Counted from the stretch's first letter, positions 18,715-30,056 are shown. The stretch is 64,000 bases of DNA from Candidatus Sulfotelmatobacter sp. (GCA_030041215.1 JASHOH010000136.1:214230-278229), one strand, 5' to 3'. The notes: generated by a model from the sequence alone, not told the origin. Numbers and translations are program-made.

Positions 18715-19164
18715 TCAGGCCTCTGGACGCACTCGCATCAGAACTTCGCCATACTCAACCGCCGCCCCATTCTTAACCAAAATTTCAACCACCTCGCCTT
18801 TCACGCCGGCGCAGACGGTGTGCATCAGTTTCATGACTTCGATGATCCCGACCATTGTCTGCTCCGCAACTTTCGATCCCAATTCTACGAACGGAGGCTG
18901 ACCCGGCTTGGGTGCGACATAGAAGATTCCGAGGAGCGGAGCCGGGATTTCCAGCAGACCGGGCTCGGATGGCAGCTGGGCTCGCGGCTGCAGCGGTGAA
19001 TTCGGCGGCGGGGAGGCTACCGCCAGCGGATCGGAAACTTGCGGCAGCACAGACCCGCGCTGGAGGCTTAATTTGACACCATTCATCTCGAGCGTTAATT
19101 GATCGAAGCTCGATTCCTCGAGGATGCGCATGATCTCGGCCACATCCTTGGCCGTGAGCGTCAA
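18715..19164 (-). CDS. biotin carboxyl carrier protein
   Basis: A 149-residue carrier. The N-terminus is AccB-like (KDVAEIMRILEESSFDQLTLEMNG), followed by a Pro/Ser-rich linker (about 45-70). The biotinyl domain has the modified lysine K112 in IEVMKLMH and ends VEYGEVLMRVRPEA. The TTG start overlaps the kinase stop (TTGA) and has GGAGG six bases upstream. It lies 3 bp before the carboxyltransferase gene. Together they form two of the three parts of a biotin carboxylase complex; the biotin carboxylase subunit is not in the window and could be the housekeeping AccC. Confidence 0.88.
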   Translation of the reverse strand: MTLTAKDVAEIMRILEESSFDQLTLEMNGVKLSLQRGSVLPQVSDPLAVASPPPNSPLQPRAQLPSEPGLLEIPAPLLGIFYVAPKPGQPPFVELGSKVAEQTMVGIIEVMKLMHTVCAGVKGEVVEILVKNGAAVEYGEVLMRVRPEA

Positions 19165-20210
19165 CGGCGGCCTCCAAAAATATTCATCACATGCTCAAGG
19201 GGGTTCTGCGCCGGCCTGGCAACCGGGGCCTTGTCTTTGTCAGACCACACAGTCTCAGGGCGGCTCTGTAACAAAGAGATTTCGTTCTCGTGATTAATCG
19301 CCCACTCGATGTCCTGCGGCCTTCCGTAATGACGTTCGACCTTGCAGCCGATTTCCGCCAGAGCCTTGAGCTCGCCGTCGCTAATCGAAGGCGCACGCCG
19401 AAGCTCTTCCGGCGTTTCTATTTGCTTGATCCCGCCGCTCTCCACCGTCACATCTTGCCGCCGCTTGTCGGAGATTTCACGCACTGAAATTTGGCCGGTA
19501 ATTTTACCGATCACGAAGCGATCTGGTGTGACTTCGCCGCTTACTACAGCGGAGCCCAGACCCCAGGTTGATTCGATGGTGATCACAGAGCGGTCCCCGG
19601 TCAAAGGGCTGCGCGTGAACATCACTCCCGCCGAGCGCGCATCCACCATCGTTTGGACAACGACCGCAATCGCTACTCCGTTTTCCGAGGTACCGCCTTT
19701 TCGACGATAGGAGATCGAAGGAACGGAGTAGAGGCTGGCCCAACAAGAGCGCACATACTCAAGAATAGCTTCGGTACCCTTCACCCAGAGATAAGTGTCC
19801 TGAAGTCCGGCGAAGCTGGCCTCCTCTGAATCCTCGGCCGTAGCTGAGGAGCGCACCGCCAATGGCCACCGGGGGTCCGGGCCGCACAGCTCGGCATGCG
19901 CCGCCACGATGTCCGAGCGAACGTCCGGCGGCAAAGGCGCGTTCTTGAGGCGCGTGCGAAGTTCCTCGGAAAGCAGGCGGATTCCTTTCAGATCATGGAG
20001 CGTCAGCGCCTCCACGCGTGAACGGATCTGCCTCTGCTTTTCCAGTTCGGCCAAAACGAGTTCGAACCCCCTGGTGGTTACGACAAAACCGGGTGGTACC
20101 GCGATACCTGCCCGGGTCAACTCGCCTAATGAACCGCCCTTGCCTCCAACTATGGCGCGATCGGCGAGTGTGATATCGGCGAACCAGCTGATGTTAGCGG
20201 TGGAACGCAT
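19161..20210 (-). CDS. PEP-synthase-like ATP-grasp subunit of a split aryl kinase (phenylphosphate synthase / HpeI-AcvA-like)
   Basis: A 349-residue protein equal to the N-terminal ATP-binding half of PEP synthase. It has VGGKGGSLGELTRAGIAVPPG, LAVRSSATAEDSEEASFAGL, ARSAGVMFTRSPLTGD and ends IEWAINHENEISLLQSRPE. The phosphohistidine and PEP domains are absent; the swivelling histidine is on the separate 606-residue protein encoded upstream. This split is the layout of phenylphosphate synthase and of the hydroxyphenyl-ketone kinases that phosphorylate the phenolic OH using ATP. The ATG at 20210 has GGGAG just upstream. It is followed by the biotin carrier with overlapping stop/start. Confidence 0.82.
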   Translation of the reverse strand: MRSTANISWFADITLADRAIVGGKGGSLGELTRAGIAVPPGFVVTTRGFELVLAELEKQRQIRSRVEALTLHDLKGIRLLSEELRTRLKNAPLPPDVRSDIVAAHAELCGPDPRWPLAVRSSATAEDSEEASFAGLQDTYLWVKGTEAILEYVRSCWASLYSVPSISYRRKGGTSENGVAIAVVVQTMVDARSAGVMFTRSPLTGDRSVITIESTWGLGSAVVSGEVTPDRFVIGKITGQISVREISDKRRQDVTVESGGIKQIETPEELRRAPSISDGELKALAEIGCKVERHYGRPQDIEWAINHENEISLLQSRPETVWSDKDKAPVARPAQNPLEHVMNIFGGRR

Positions 20211-20261
20211 CGTTGCTCCCGAATTCAGGCTGTTCAATTCCGGCTCTTTAGTCGTAGCTGT

Positions 20262-20810
20262 TCAAATGTAGAGCTGTTTGTTGATTGGAATACCGTGCTC
20301 GCGGCAATAGCTCTCGTAGTGATTGATGAACCACCAGACATCGACCGTTTCGACGAAATTAGCGTTGTCGTCGTAAAACTCAAGAGGTCCCTGGAGCCAG
20401 CCAAACAGCTTGACTCCGTTGGGATTGTCGCTCACCAAAGTATGAACGAGACCCGGAGTTTCGTAGATGAAGTCGCCTGGGCCGGCTACCCAGTCGTATT
20501 CGAGATAGCGGGCGCTGCCCTCGAGGCAAATCATTACGACCGTTCCACGGTGCTTGTGTGTACCAATGACGCCGGCCGACTTTATCCACAGAATGTTGCT
20601 GAAAATGTTATGGCGAGTGTCGAAAAGAAGATGGCGGATTGCCGCATTGGGGCCGAATGGCACCCATGGACTCTCCCGTTCAGATGGACCGACAAACGTG
20701 CCCGGTATGCCATGCCGCTTGATCACGTCCGAATAGGCTTCGGGTATATCCACGATCTTGTAAGCTGTAGATGGCGGAGCGGTCATTCTGGTAACTGACG
20801 ATGTTGTCAT
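20262..20810 (-). CDS. cupin protein of the 2,4'-dihydroxyacetophenone dioxygenase-like family
   Basis: A 182-residue single cupin. Metal-ligand motifs are visible as GTHKHRGTVVMICLEGSARY and a second motif with GDFIYETPGLVHTLV. The C-terminal region (ETVDVWWFINHYESYCREHGI) is typical of a cupin group that includes 2,4'-dihydroxyacetophenone and acetylacetone dioxygenases. It may cleave or bind an aryl ketone, or act as an accessory subunit of the flanking kinase. It sits between the two kinase genes, where phenylphosphate synthase has a small CBS-type third subunit. AGGAGG precedes the ATG at 20810. The fold is clear; the activity is not established. Confidence 0.72.
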   Translation of the reverse strand: MTTSSVTRMTAPPSTAYKIVDIPEAYSDVIKRHGIPGTFVGPSERESPWVPFGPNAAIRHLLFDTRHNIFSNILWIKSAGVIGTHKHRGTVVMICLEGSARYLEYDWVAGPGDFIYETPGLVHTLVSDNPNGVKLFGWLQGPLEFYDDNANFVETVDVWWFINHYESYCREHGIPINKQLYI

Positions 20811-20916
20811 GGTGTGCCTCCTCATGCGGCTTCGCCGCGCTGCTGCGCATTGCTGAATCTGCTGTCGTTCAGAATTTCCAACCCACATTCAAACGCCGAC
20901 AACCACAGAAAAAACA

Positions 20917-22737
20917 TTACTGCAGAATCGTAACCACGCCCCTGCCGCCATCCACGCGAATACGCTGGCCGTCTTTGATCTTCTGCGTAGCGGTGCCAGT
21001 TCCCACCACTGCCGGCAAGCCGTATTCGCGCGCAACGATCGCAGCGTGGCTCATCGAACCGCCGATATCGGAGACGGCTGCCGCAATCTTCTGAAAAACC
21101 GGCGCCCAGCTTGGGTTAGTGACGTGACAGACCAAAATGTCGCCGCGGCGCAGGCGATCGATTTCGTCCACCGTCATCACCACTCGGGCGATGCCGTCGA
21201 CTACACCGCTGGAGGCGGCGAATCCTTTGATCTCGTTGGAATCTGGCTTCTCGCCTGCCGCCAGCCACGAATCCAGATTCTCGCGCGTAATGCCCCACAG
21301 CATGACAATGGCGGGGTCATCAATAACATCGGGCACAGGGCCCAGGGCTGGCGGAGTTTCGTGCCTGGCCCATTCGGCAATCGCCGTTTTACGCTCGTTC
21401 ACAATCGGCGTCCAGCGGGCGGGACCGCGTGGCGGGGAACCATTCGACCACGAGGTCATGAGATCAACAATCGCCGCCTCCACTTCGTAGTGAGTCAGGT
21501 GGAAGATGTCCTCGGCGTTGGGGAAAAAGCCATGCTCGGCCAATAGCGCGCCAAATTCCCGAATCTTGTTAAAGAACAGATTGGTGTACCAATGCTCACA
21601 GTAGAATTTGTGCCCTTCGACGTAAGGAAACACGCGGTGGGCAAGCTGAATCATCTGGTCATAGGCGGCGCGCTCTTCATCGCTATTGAGCAACTCGCGG
21701 TAATTGTCAATGAGCTGCTGGCGCTCGACCATCAGCTTCTCGATTGGCCGCTCAATGCGTTCGCCGGCTTTCACATTAGCGATGTAGCCGGGCAATGAAG
21801 CGAAGGGCATCGAGAGATCATCGTTCCAGGAGCGATGGTAGTGGTAGAAGCCGTCGCCAACATTGATGTTGAACCACGGTTCGCGAGCGTCGGACAGTTC
21901 TTCCAGCCACTTCCTGCCGGATTCGGATTGCTCCAGACATTGCATGATCTCGCCGGGCGCAGTGCCGTCGCGGAAGAGGTCATCCACGCCTAGCTCAATG
22001 GCGCGTTTGGCGAGACGCCTGAGCTCGTCGTCGGGACGAAAAATTTCCGCTTCCATACCTGCCACCATGCGTGCCACGGTCTGATCGCTGATCTCCGGGA
22101 ATGCCTTCTTGCAGAAATCGAAGAAGGTCAGATAGGCGCCATAGCCGAGCAGCAGAAACTCGAAGTGATGGTGCCACATGCGGAAATAGCCCTCGAGGGT
22201 CTTCTGATAGATATCGAGGAGGTAGTGGTTGGATGCAATGCCGCGTCCGGCGCGGACATGCTCCAGGGGCTCGAACTCCGGCAACGCCAGCTTCGGGAGC
22301 GCCTCGGCCGACCGAATTAAAGCCAGCATTTTTTGCTTCCACTGTGCGAATAATTCTTCCCAGTGTTCGTAGTAATAGAAGGCACGTTGCTGGAATTCCT
22401 TTGTGCGCCTGGCAATTTCGGCGGGATCGGTTACAGCGTTGCCGCCGATGTAGATCCTTCCGTTGATGATGCGATAGTCAATCCCCAGCGTCGTCGGCAA
22501 ACTGTGGACCCGGGTGTTGGCCGCACCCAAGGCGCAATAAGCGGCTTCTGCCGTGGTGACGTCGAATACGCTCATCGGCTCCGGAAAATGCATGGAGTTG
22601 TAAAACCAGAAGCGCTCGTCATCTTCCCGGGCGAACTGCATGTAATATGGGTAGGCAGCCTGCGCGCGTTCTGTCCCTGGGACTACCTTCAAGGAGCTGG
22701 GAAGCGGAAAGCATCTGGTTTTGAGGGTTGTGTTCAT
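20917..22737 (-). CDS. PEP-utilising swivelling-histidine subunit of a split aryl kinase (phenylphosphate synthase / HpeH-AcvB-like)
   Basis: This 606-residue protein has a large N-terminal part specific to aryl kinases. Its C-terminal phosphohistidine domain has the motif GGSMSHAAIVAREYGLPAVVG (His at about 564), reached after VVDGIARVVMTVDEIDRLRRGD. The size matches the 70-kDa subunit of phenylphosphate synthase. It would take phosphate from the ATP-grasp partner and pass it to a phenolic substrate, such as a hydroxyacetophenone. The ATG at 22737 is preceded by GGAAGG; eleven further codons are open upstream. It is the first enzyme gene after the MarR regulator in this operon. Conventional gluconeogenic PEP synthase is unlikely because that enzyme is one chain. 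Confidence 0.82.
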   Translation of the reverse strand: MNTTLKTRCFPLPSSLKVVPGTERAQAAYPYYMQFAREDDERFWFYNSMHFPEPMSVFDVTTAEAAYCALGAANTRVHSLPTTLGIDYRIINGRIYIGGNAVTDPAEIARRTKEFQQRAFYYYEHWEELFAQWKQKMLALIRSAEALPKLALPEFEPLEHVRAGRGIASNHYLLDIYQKTLEGYFRMWHHHFEFLLLGYGAYLTFFDFCKKAFPEISDQTVARMVAGMEAEIFRPDDELRRLAKRAIELGVDDLFRDGTAPGEIMQCLEQSESGRKWLEELSDAREPWFNINVGDGFYHYHRSWNDDLSMPFASLPGYIANVKAGERIERPIEKLMVERQQLIDNYRELLNSDEERAAYDQMIQLAHRVFPYVEGHKFYCEHWYTNLFFNKIREFGALLAEHGFFPNAEDIFHLTHYEVEAAIVDLMTSWSNGSPPRGPARWTPIVNERKTAIAEWARHETPPALGPVPDVIDDPAIVMLWGITRENLDSWLAAGEKPDSNEIKGFAASSGVVDGIARVVMTVDEIDRLRRGDILVCHVTNPSWAPVFQKIAAAVSDIGGSMSHAAIVAREYGLPAVVGTGTATQKIKDGQRIRVDGGRGVVTILQ

Positions 22738-23006
22738 GCCTACCTTCCGATCGACAGCTTCGTTTGGCACCGCAGCCGCTTACTGAGTTTTCCCCAGGTC
22801 GATTCCCTGTTCTCCGTTGCCTTGGCGCGGATGTTTCGCGCCCCGAGAATTTGCCGTTCGAGGACCCGCCGCAGAGTGGTTGCGATCCGAAACCAGCAGT
22901 TGGAATCCCCCAATGATGGCCGAGATTATACCCCTAAGTGCAAGGCCCTTTGCAGATGGTGTCGCACCATGCGCGACAATCGAGTGGCTGCGATGTACCA
23001 CCCAGA

Positions 23007-23540
23007 TTATCGACCACCATTCCGCGACGCAGCGAACCCTCGATCAAGAGGCGCCCGGCTTTCGTCGTTGTTCAGGTGAACGAATTTCTTCAGGAGTTGC
23101 ATAAACACCCTCTGCTCTTCCCTGTTGAGTGCCTGAAGCAAGCGACTCGCCAGAACGGTGCTGCGCGGAACCAGTTTTTTCAGGAGGGTCACTCCTTTCG
23201 GTGTGAGATGAAGTAGGCGAAAGCGTTTGCTCTTCGTGGCCATCATGCGCCGAACAAGTCCCCGCTCCTCCAGCCGTACCGCAAGATCTGCGGCGGTTGA
23301 AGTGTCAAGGGCGCAAAATTTCGCCAGCGTGACTTGATCAATCCCCGGGTGCTCCTGAAGCACTCGGAGCACGCAATATTGGATTGGGGTCACACCGTTG
23401 CCCATGGTCGAGTGAAACAACGAAACCGCTATCTGCTGCGCGCGCCGGATTAAGTGGCCCGGTTCGTCGTACACTTCGCCGGCCGACCCGCTGCGGCGTC
23501 CGGGCCTACGCAAAGCTGAAGGTTTGACATTGAGCTTCAT
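23007..23540 (-). CDS. MarR-family transcriptional regulator
   Basis: A 177-residue winged-helix regulator with the MarR core: MGNGVTPIQYCVLRVLQEHPGIDQVTLAKF, the recognition helix (TSTAADLAVRLEERGLVRR) and the dimerisation helices. MarR proteins usually repress aromatic-catabolism genes until a phenolic ligand or acyl-CoA thioester binds. It lies upstream of the kinase operon and is divergent, with a gap of only 23 bp, from the feruloyl-CoA synthetase gene. A 16-bp dyad found three times between 27.7 and 30.2 kb is of the size MarR dimers bind and makes a candidate operator (inference). Confidence 0.88.
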   Translation of the reverse strand: MKLNVKPSALRRPGRRSGSAGEVYDEPGHLIRRAQQIAVSLFHSTMGNGVTPIQYCVLRVLQEHPGIDQVTLAKFCALDTSTAADLAVRLEERGLVRRMMATKSKRFRLLHLTPKGVTLLKKLVPRSTVLASRLLQALNREEQRVFMQLLKKFVHLNNDESRAPLDRGFAASRNGGR

Positions 23541-23563
23541 GCCGGCTCTATTGTAAGGGAGTT

Positions 23564-25492
23564 GTGCGCACTTCCGATCCCTTGCCGGGTGGAATTACAT
23601 CCAGTAAGCTCTTCACGTTGAGTGCACTGAACCTTAATCCGACTTTTCACAATGTACCGCTACGGCCAGTGCGCTTCTTCTCGCCTGAGGTCGAGCTGAC
23701 TCGCCGGGTGGACGGCAGTTTGCTGATGCGCTCCGCAGAGCCTTTGGGGGATTACGACTCTCGCGTGGGCGAGTGGCTGGACCGCTGGGCGCAAGAAGCG
23801 CCAGCCCGTACTTTCATTATCGAGCAGACCCCGACTGGAGAGCGATGCATCTCTTACGGGGAAGCTCGAAAATCGGTGCTATTGTTGGCTGAAGGATTGC
23901 TCGAATACGGTCTGGGTCCAGAGCGACCGCTCGCAATTCTCGCCGAAAATGGGATTGATCACGCGCTCATCATGTTGGCCGGGCTTTATGTGGGCATCCC
24001 GATTGCTCCCGTTGCTCCTGCTTATGCCCTCCAATCTATCGATTTTGCGAAGCTGTCCCATGCCTTTAAGTTGCTAACCCCCGGAATGGTCGTGGTCGAC
24101 GATGCCGAGCTTTATCGCCAACCGATTGAACACGCTCTTAAAACTGATATACCGGTGATAGCTCTTCGCAACGCTTCAGCATCTGCTAAATGGCGCGATC
24201 TTGCATCGCTCAAGGCCGATGGCAGTCGTCACGATGAAGTGCGAGCAGCGGCAGCGCAGGTTGGCAGGCAAACGATCGCCAAGTTCTTGTTTACCTCAGG
24301 TTCCACCGGCATGCCAAAAGTGGTCATTAACACGCATGGCATGATTTGTTGCAACTCCCAGATGAAGCGCCAGGTAGCGCCGTTCCTGGCGGAAGAGCCA
24401 CCCGTGATGGTGGATTGGGCTCCCTGGAACCACACCGCGGGCAGCAACAGCAACTTCAGCATCACCCTTCACAATGGCGGAACCTTGTATATCGATCCGG
24501 GAAAACCAACTCCCGCAAAGTTTGGCGCAAGCCTGGAGCTGCTGCGGCGGGTATCGCCGACCATCTACTTCAATGTGCCTCGCGGTTACGAGTTGTTGAT
24601 CCCTCACTTAAAGGCCGACCCCGCTTTTCGCGAGCACTTTTTTCGGCGGCTGAAGTTTCTCTGGTATGCAGCGGCGTCGATGCAGCCAGCAACCTGGTTC
24701 GATCTCGAACGGCTTGCCGTGGAAACGGTTGGGCACAGGATTCTGACCGTGAGCGGCCTGGGTATGACCGAGACCGCTCCCATTGCGCTGTTTGGCAACG
24801 CGAACGCAAGCGGCCCCGGCGTAGTTGGCATACCGGTCGCCGGCGTCGAGCTCAAGCTGATTCCGGATGACAACAGCTTCGAAGTGCGCTATCGGGGTCC
24901 CAACGTCACCCCGGGCTATTGGCGCGATCCTGCGGCAACCGCGGCTGCTTTCGATGAGGAAGGTTTCCTGCGTTCCGGCGATCTGCTGAGTTTTATTGAT
25001 CCGGAGCGGCCGCAGGCGGGTCTGCGTTTCGATGGAAGGATGAACGAAGTTTTCAAGCTGGACTCGGGCACCAAAGTCAGCGCCGGCAAGCTGCGCCTGG
25101 ATGCACTGGATGCCCTGCGCCCTCTGGCCCATGAAGTTGTGGTCGCGGGGGCTGACCGCAAAGATGTACGCATACTTATCTTTCCGGACTGGGAGGTATG
25201 CGCAGCCGCTGCTGGTCTGGATTGCTCGGCTGAGCCTGCACAAATCGCCTCCAACCCGACCCTCCGGGCGATGTTCCACGAACGCCTCGCCAAACTCTAC
25301 GCCGCTGGAACCGGCAGTTCCAACCGCATCGTGGCTGGGTTGTTGGTCGAAAGCCCACCATCCAGCGCGGCAGGCGAACTGACGGAGAAAGGCACAGTGA
25401 ACAGTCGCGCCTTGCAGCGGAACCGGCCCGAACTTGTCGACGCTTTGTTCGGGGATACGGATGAACGGGTGCTGCGGGTAGAAAGCGTCTAG
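23564..25492 (+). CDS. fcs: feruloyl-CoA synthetase-like acyl-CoA ligase
   Basis: A protein of up to 642 residues from the ANL superfamily. It shows the N-terminal signature of feruloyl-CoA synthases (PLRPVRFFSPEVELTRRVDG, then PLGDYDSRVGEWLDRWA), the P-loop FTSGSTGMPKVV, WAPWNHTAGSN, YFNVPRGYE, GLGMTETAP and the C-terminal ELTEKGTVNSRAL. It would activate ferulate, coumarate or another aryl-propanoid acid with ATP and CoA. The GTG at 23564 leaves only 23 bp to the divergent MarR start and has a cramped SD; a start a dozen codons or more further in (for example TTG 23609) is possible. It is convergent with the FadB-like gene. Confidence 0.82.
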   Translation: MRTSDPLPGGITSSKLFTLSALNLNPTFHNVPLRPVRFFSPEVELTRRVDGSLLMRSAEPLGDYDSRVGEWLDRWAQEAPARTFIIEQTPTGERCISYGEARKSVLLLAEGLLEYGLGPERPLAILAENGIDHALIMLAGLYVGIPIAPVAPAYALQSIDFAKLSHAFKLLTPGMVVVDDAELYRQPIEHALKTDIPVIALRNASASAKWRDLASLKADGSRHDEVRAAAAQVGRQTIAKFLFTSGSTGMPKVVINTHGMICCNSQMKRQVAPFLAEEPPVMVDWAPWNHTAGSNSNFSITLHNGGTLYIDPGKPTPAKFGASLELLRRVSPTIYFNVPRGYELLIPHLKADPAFREHFFRRLKFLWYAAASMQPATWFDLERLAVETVGHRILTVSGLGMTETAPIALFGNANASGPGVVGIPVAGVELKLIPDDNSFEVRYRGPNVTPGYWRDPAATAAAFDEEGFLRSGDLLSFIDPERPQAGLRFDGRMNEVFKLDSGTKVSAGKLRLDALDALRPLAHEVVVAGADRKDVRILIFPDWEVCAAAAGLDCSAEPAQIASNPTLRAMFHERLAKLYAAGTGSSNRIVAGLLVESPPSSAAGELTEKGTVNSRALQRNRPELVDALFGDTDERVLRVESV

Positions 25493-25535
25493 ATCTGAAT
25501 CAGAGCGCGCGCCCTCTGTATCGCAAGAGAATCAC

Positions 25536-27674
25536 TTACCGCGATGCCGAAGTCTTGTCCCAGTGTCCGAAGTTTGAGCCCGCAGCCGCAAGGCGCTCGA
25601 TCAGCGGGGCCGGACGCCAATAATGACCGAGCGTTTCATGATAGTGGCGGATGCGCTCTAACACGTGGGAAAGGCCGAGCGTATCAGCGTAGAACATCGG
25701 TCCGCCCAGGTATCGAGGGAATCCATAGCCACTGGTCCAGACCACATCAACATCGGCGGCGCGTGCGGCGATGCCTTCTTCGAGAACCATCGCACCCACA
25801 TTAATCAGCGACAATATGCATCGCTCAACGATCTCTTGATCGCCGATATCGCGCCGCAATATACCTCGCTCGGACGCAAGCTTCTCGATGAGGCTGATCA
25901 CTTCAGGATCGGGCATGGCTTCCCGGCTGCCGCTTTCGTAACGGTAGAAACCGCGACCGGTTTTCTGTCCCAGCCTGCCCATTTCTGTCAGGCGATCGGC
26001 AATGACGAAATACGGGTCAGGGCGGCTTTCTCGTTTGAAAAGCTGGACGCGCGCCTTGGTCCCGACATCATTGCCACCCAGGTCGCTCACCCGTTGCGGT
26101 CCCATGGCAAAACCGAAGTTCTCGAGCGCCGTGTCAACCTGTGCCGGCGTGGCGCCCTCCAGCAGCAACTGCTCGGCCTCACGCCAGTAGCCATCGAGCA
26201 TCATTCGATTCCCAATGAAACCAAAACCGTCACCCGCGACCACCACAATCTTCTTTAGCAGTTTTCCGACGCGAAATGCGGTCGAAAGGCTTTCGGGCGA
26301 GGTATGGCCAGTGCGCACAATCTCCAGAAGCTTCGATGCGTGTGCGGGAACAAAAAAATGCAGGCCCAATACTCGTTCCGGATGCGCTGTGGCGCGAGCG
26401 AGCTCGGTCACAGAAAGAGTGGAGGTGTTAGTGGCGATGAGACTCTGAGGAGGAACCATAGAGTCGAGCTTCGACAAGACATTTTTCTTCAACTCCATAT
26501 CTTCGAATACAGCTTCGATTACAAGATCGGCGTCCGCCACGTCGGCAAGAGCCACCGTGCTCCGAATCCGTTGAACCCGTTCATCGGCTATGCCTTGAGT
26601 GATTCGGCCACGCTTGACGCTGGAGGCGTAGGTTGAATGAATAGTCTCACGGCTGCGGGTAAGGGCAGCGGGATCGTCATCGTTAACCAACACTTCCAAA
26701 CGAGCGTCGGCGCAAGCCATCGCGATGCCACTGCCCATCGTACCGGCGCCAATTATGGCTACGCGCCGGATCGCAGCCGGCTGCGCTTGCCTGGCATCCG
26801 CAGAAGATGATCCGGCCAATTTGACGGACTCGCGCTCCGCGAAGAATACGTGCCGAAGCGCCAGGCTCTCGCGTGAGGCCAACGATTTTTGTGCGAGAGC
26901 GGCCTCAATGGCGATACCTTGCGAGAACGGCAGGCTGGCAGCTTTGATAGCTTCTATCACCAGATTTTGGGTGGTCCTTCCCTTCAAGACACGAGCGTGG
27001 GGAAGCAGTGCAGCGGCAATCTCGGTTTCATCGAGGTCATCGATGACGGTGCGATTACAGGTCGGGCGCGGCCCGGTTCCGTCGTGTGCAAGACGCTCAC
27101 AGAAACTCAGCGCCGCGTCGCGCAAATCGCTTTCCACAACCTCATCCACCAGCCCCCTGGCCTTGGCGTCAAGTCCCGAAATCGGTGTACCGGAGAGGAT
27201 CATATCCAGCGCGGCACGCGCGCCGATCAACCTGGGCAGACGTTGTGTCCCACCAGCACCGGGAATGATTCCCAGCGTGATCTCCGGCATTCCGAGTTTT
27301 GCGTTTTTGTGGGCGAGGCGATAATGACAGGCCATGGCCAGTTCAAGTCCTCCGCCCAAAGCGAGCCCGTGTACCGCGGCGACTACAGGCAAGGGAGAGG
27401 ACTCAATTCTGGTCTGCACTTGTTGAAAAGAGGGCTCGCCCTGCGGACGATCGAACTCAGTGATATCTGCGCCTGCGCTGAACATATCGCCGCGCGACAT
27501 AAGTAATAACACTTTGATGCGGGGTTTTTTTTCCGCCTGTGCAATCGCCCCGACGAGGCCTTGCCTTACGGATTGGCTGATCGCGTTAACGGGGGGATTG
27601 CCGATGCAAATCAGCCCGACAGGCCCCACCGTATCGGATGTCACGATTCTGGACGCGCCTGTGTCTCTGCTCAT
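25536..27674 (-). CDS. bifunctional enoyl-CoA hydratase / 3-hydroxyacyl-CoA dehydrogenase (FadB-like)
   Basis: A 712-residue fusion. The N-terminal crotonase domain has MSRGDMFSAGADITEF, ALGGGLELAMACHYR and GIIPGAGGTQRLPRL. The NAD-binding domain has VAIIGAGTMGSGIAMACA. Two C-terminal 3-hydroxyacyl-CoA dehydrogenase domains follow (GLHFFVPAHASKLLEIV, then DLGGNDVG and SGYGFPRYLGGPMFYAD). It would hydrate an aryl-propenoyl-CoA and oxidise the product to the beta-ketoacyl-CoA, so it fits a beta-oxidative ferulate/coumarate route with the convergent ligase and the CouO-like hydrolase. The ATG at 27674 is chosen. The frame runs 45 codons further, but through the divergent control region. Confidence 0.87.
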   Translation of the reverse strand: MSRDTGASRIVTSDTVGPVGLICIGNPPVNAISQSVRQGLVGAIAQAEKKPRIKVLLLMSRGDMFSAGADITEFDRPQGEPSFQQVQTRIESSPLPVVAAVHGLALGGGLELAMACHYRLAHKNAKLGMPEITLGIIPGAGGTQRLPRLIGARAALDMILSGTPISGLDAKARGLVDEVVESDLRDAALSFCERLAHDGTGPRPTCNRTVIDDLDETEIAAALLPHARVLKGRTTQNLVIEAIKAASLPFSQGIAIEAALAQKSLASRESLALRHVFFAERESVKLAGSSSADARQAQPAAIRRVAIIGAGTMGSGIAMACADARLEVLVNDDDPAALTRSRETIHSTYASSVKRGRITQGIADERVQRIRSTVALADVADADLVIEAVFEDMELKKNVLSKLDSMVPPQSLIATNTSTLSVTELARATAHPERVLGLHFFVPAHASKLLEIVRTGHTSPESLSTAFRVGKLLKKIVVVAGDGFGFIGNRMMLDGYWREAEQLLLEGATPAQVDTALENFGFAMGPQRVSDLGGNDVGTKARVQLFKRESRPDPYFVIADRLTEMGRLGQKTGRGFYRYESGSREAMPDPEVISLIEKLASERGILRRDIGDQEIVERCILSLINVGAMVLEEGIAARAADVDVVWTSGYGFPRYLGGPMFYADTLGLSHVLERIRHYHETLGHYWRPAPLIERLAAAGSNFGHWDKTSASR

Positions 27675-27685
27675 TTCTTTAGCAT

Positions 27686-30034
<2,349 letters not shown>

Positions 30035-30040
30035 TGCAAT

Positions 30041-30056
30041 ATTCAGTATACTGAAT
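30041..30056. promoter_or_regulatory. perfect 16-bp dyad operator upstream of metF
   Basis: ATTCAGTATACTGAAT is a perfect palindrome immediately upstream of the metF start. It has the same core (GTATAC flanked by TTCA/TGAA) as the sites at 27704 and 30194. So close to the start codon it would cover the -10 region of a nearly leaderless transcript or the ribosome-binding stretch. Confidence 0.6.

Noticed and set aside
19161..22737. Ordinary PEP synthase split by mutation
   Set aside because: The two parts are separated by a cupin gene, each has its own SD, and the large subunit has an N-terminal region foreign to PEP synthase.
23562..23571. GTGCGCAC palindrome at the feruloyl-CoA synthetase start as a MarR operator
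   Set aside because: Eight bases with high-GC bias are not informative, and it does not resemble the GTATAC dyads.
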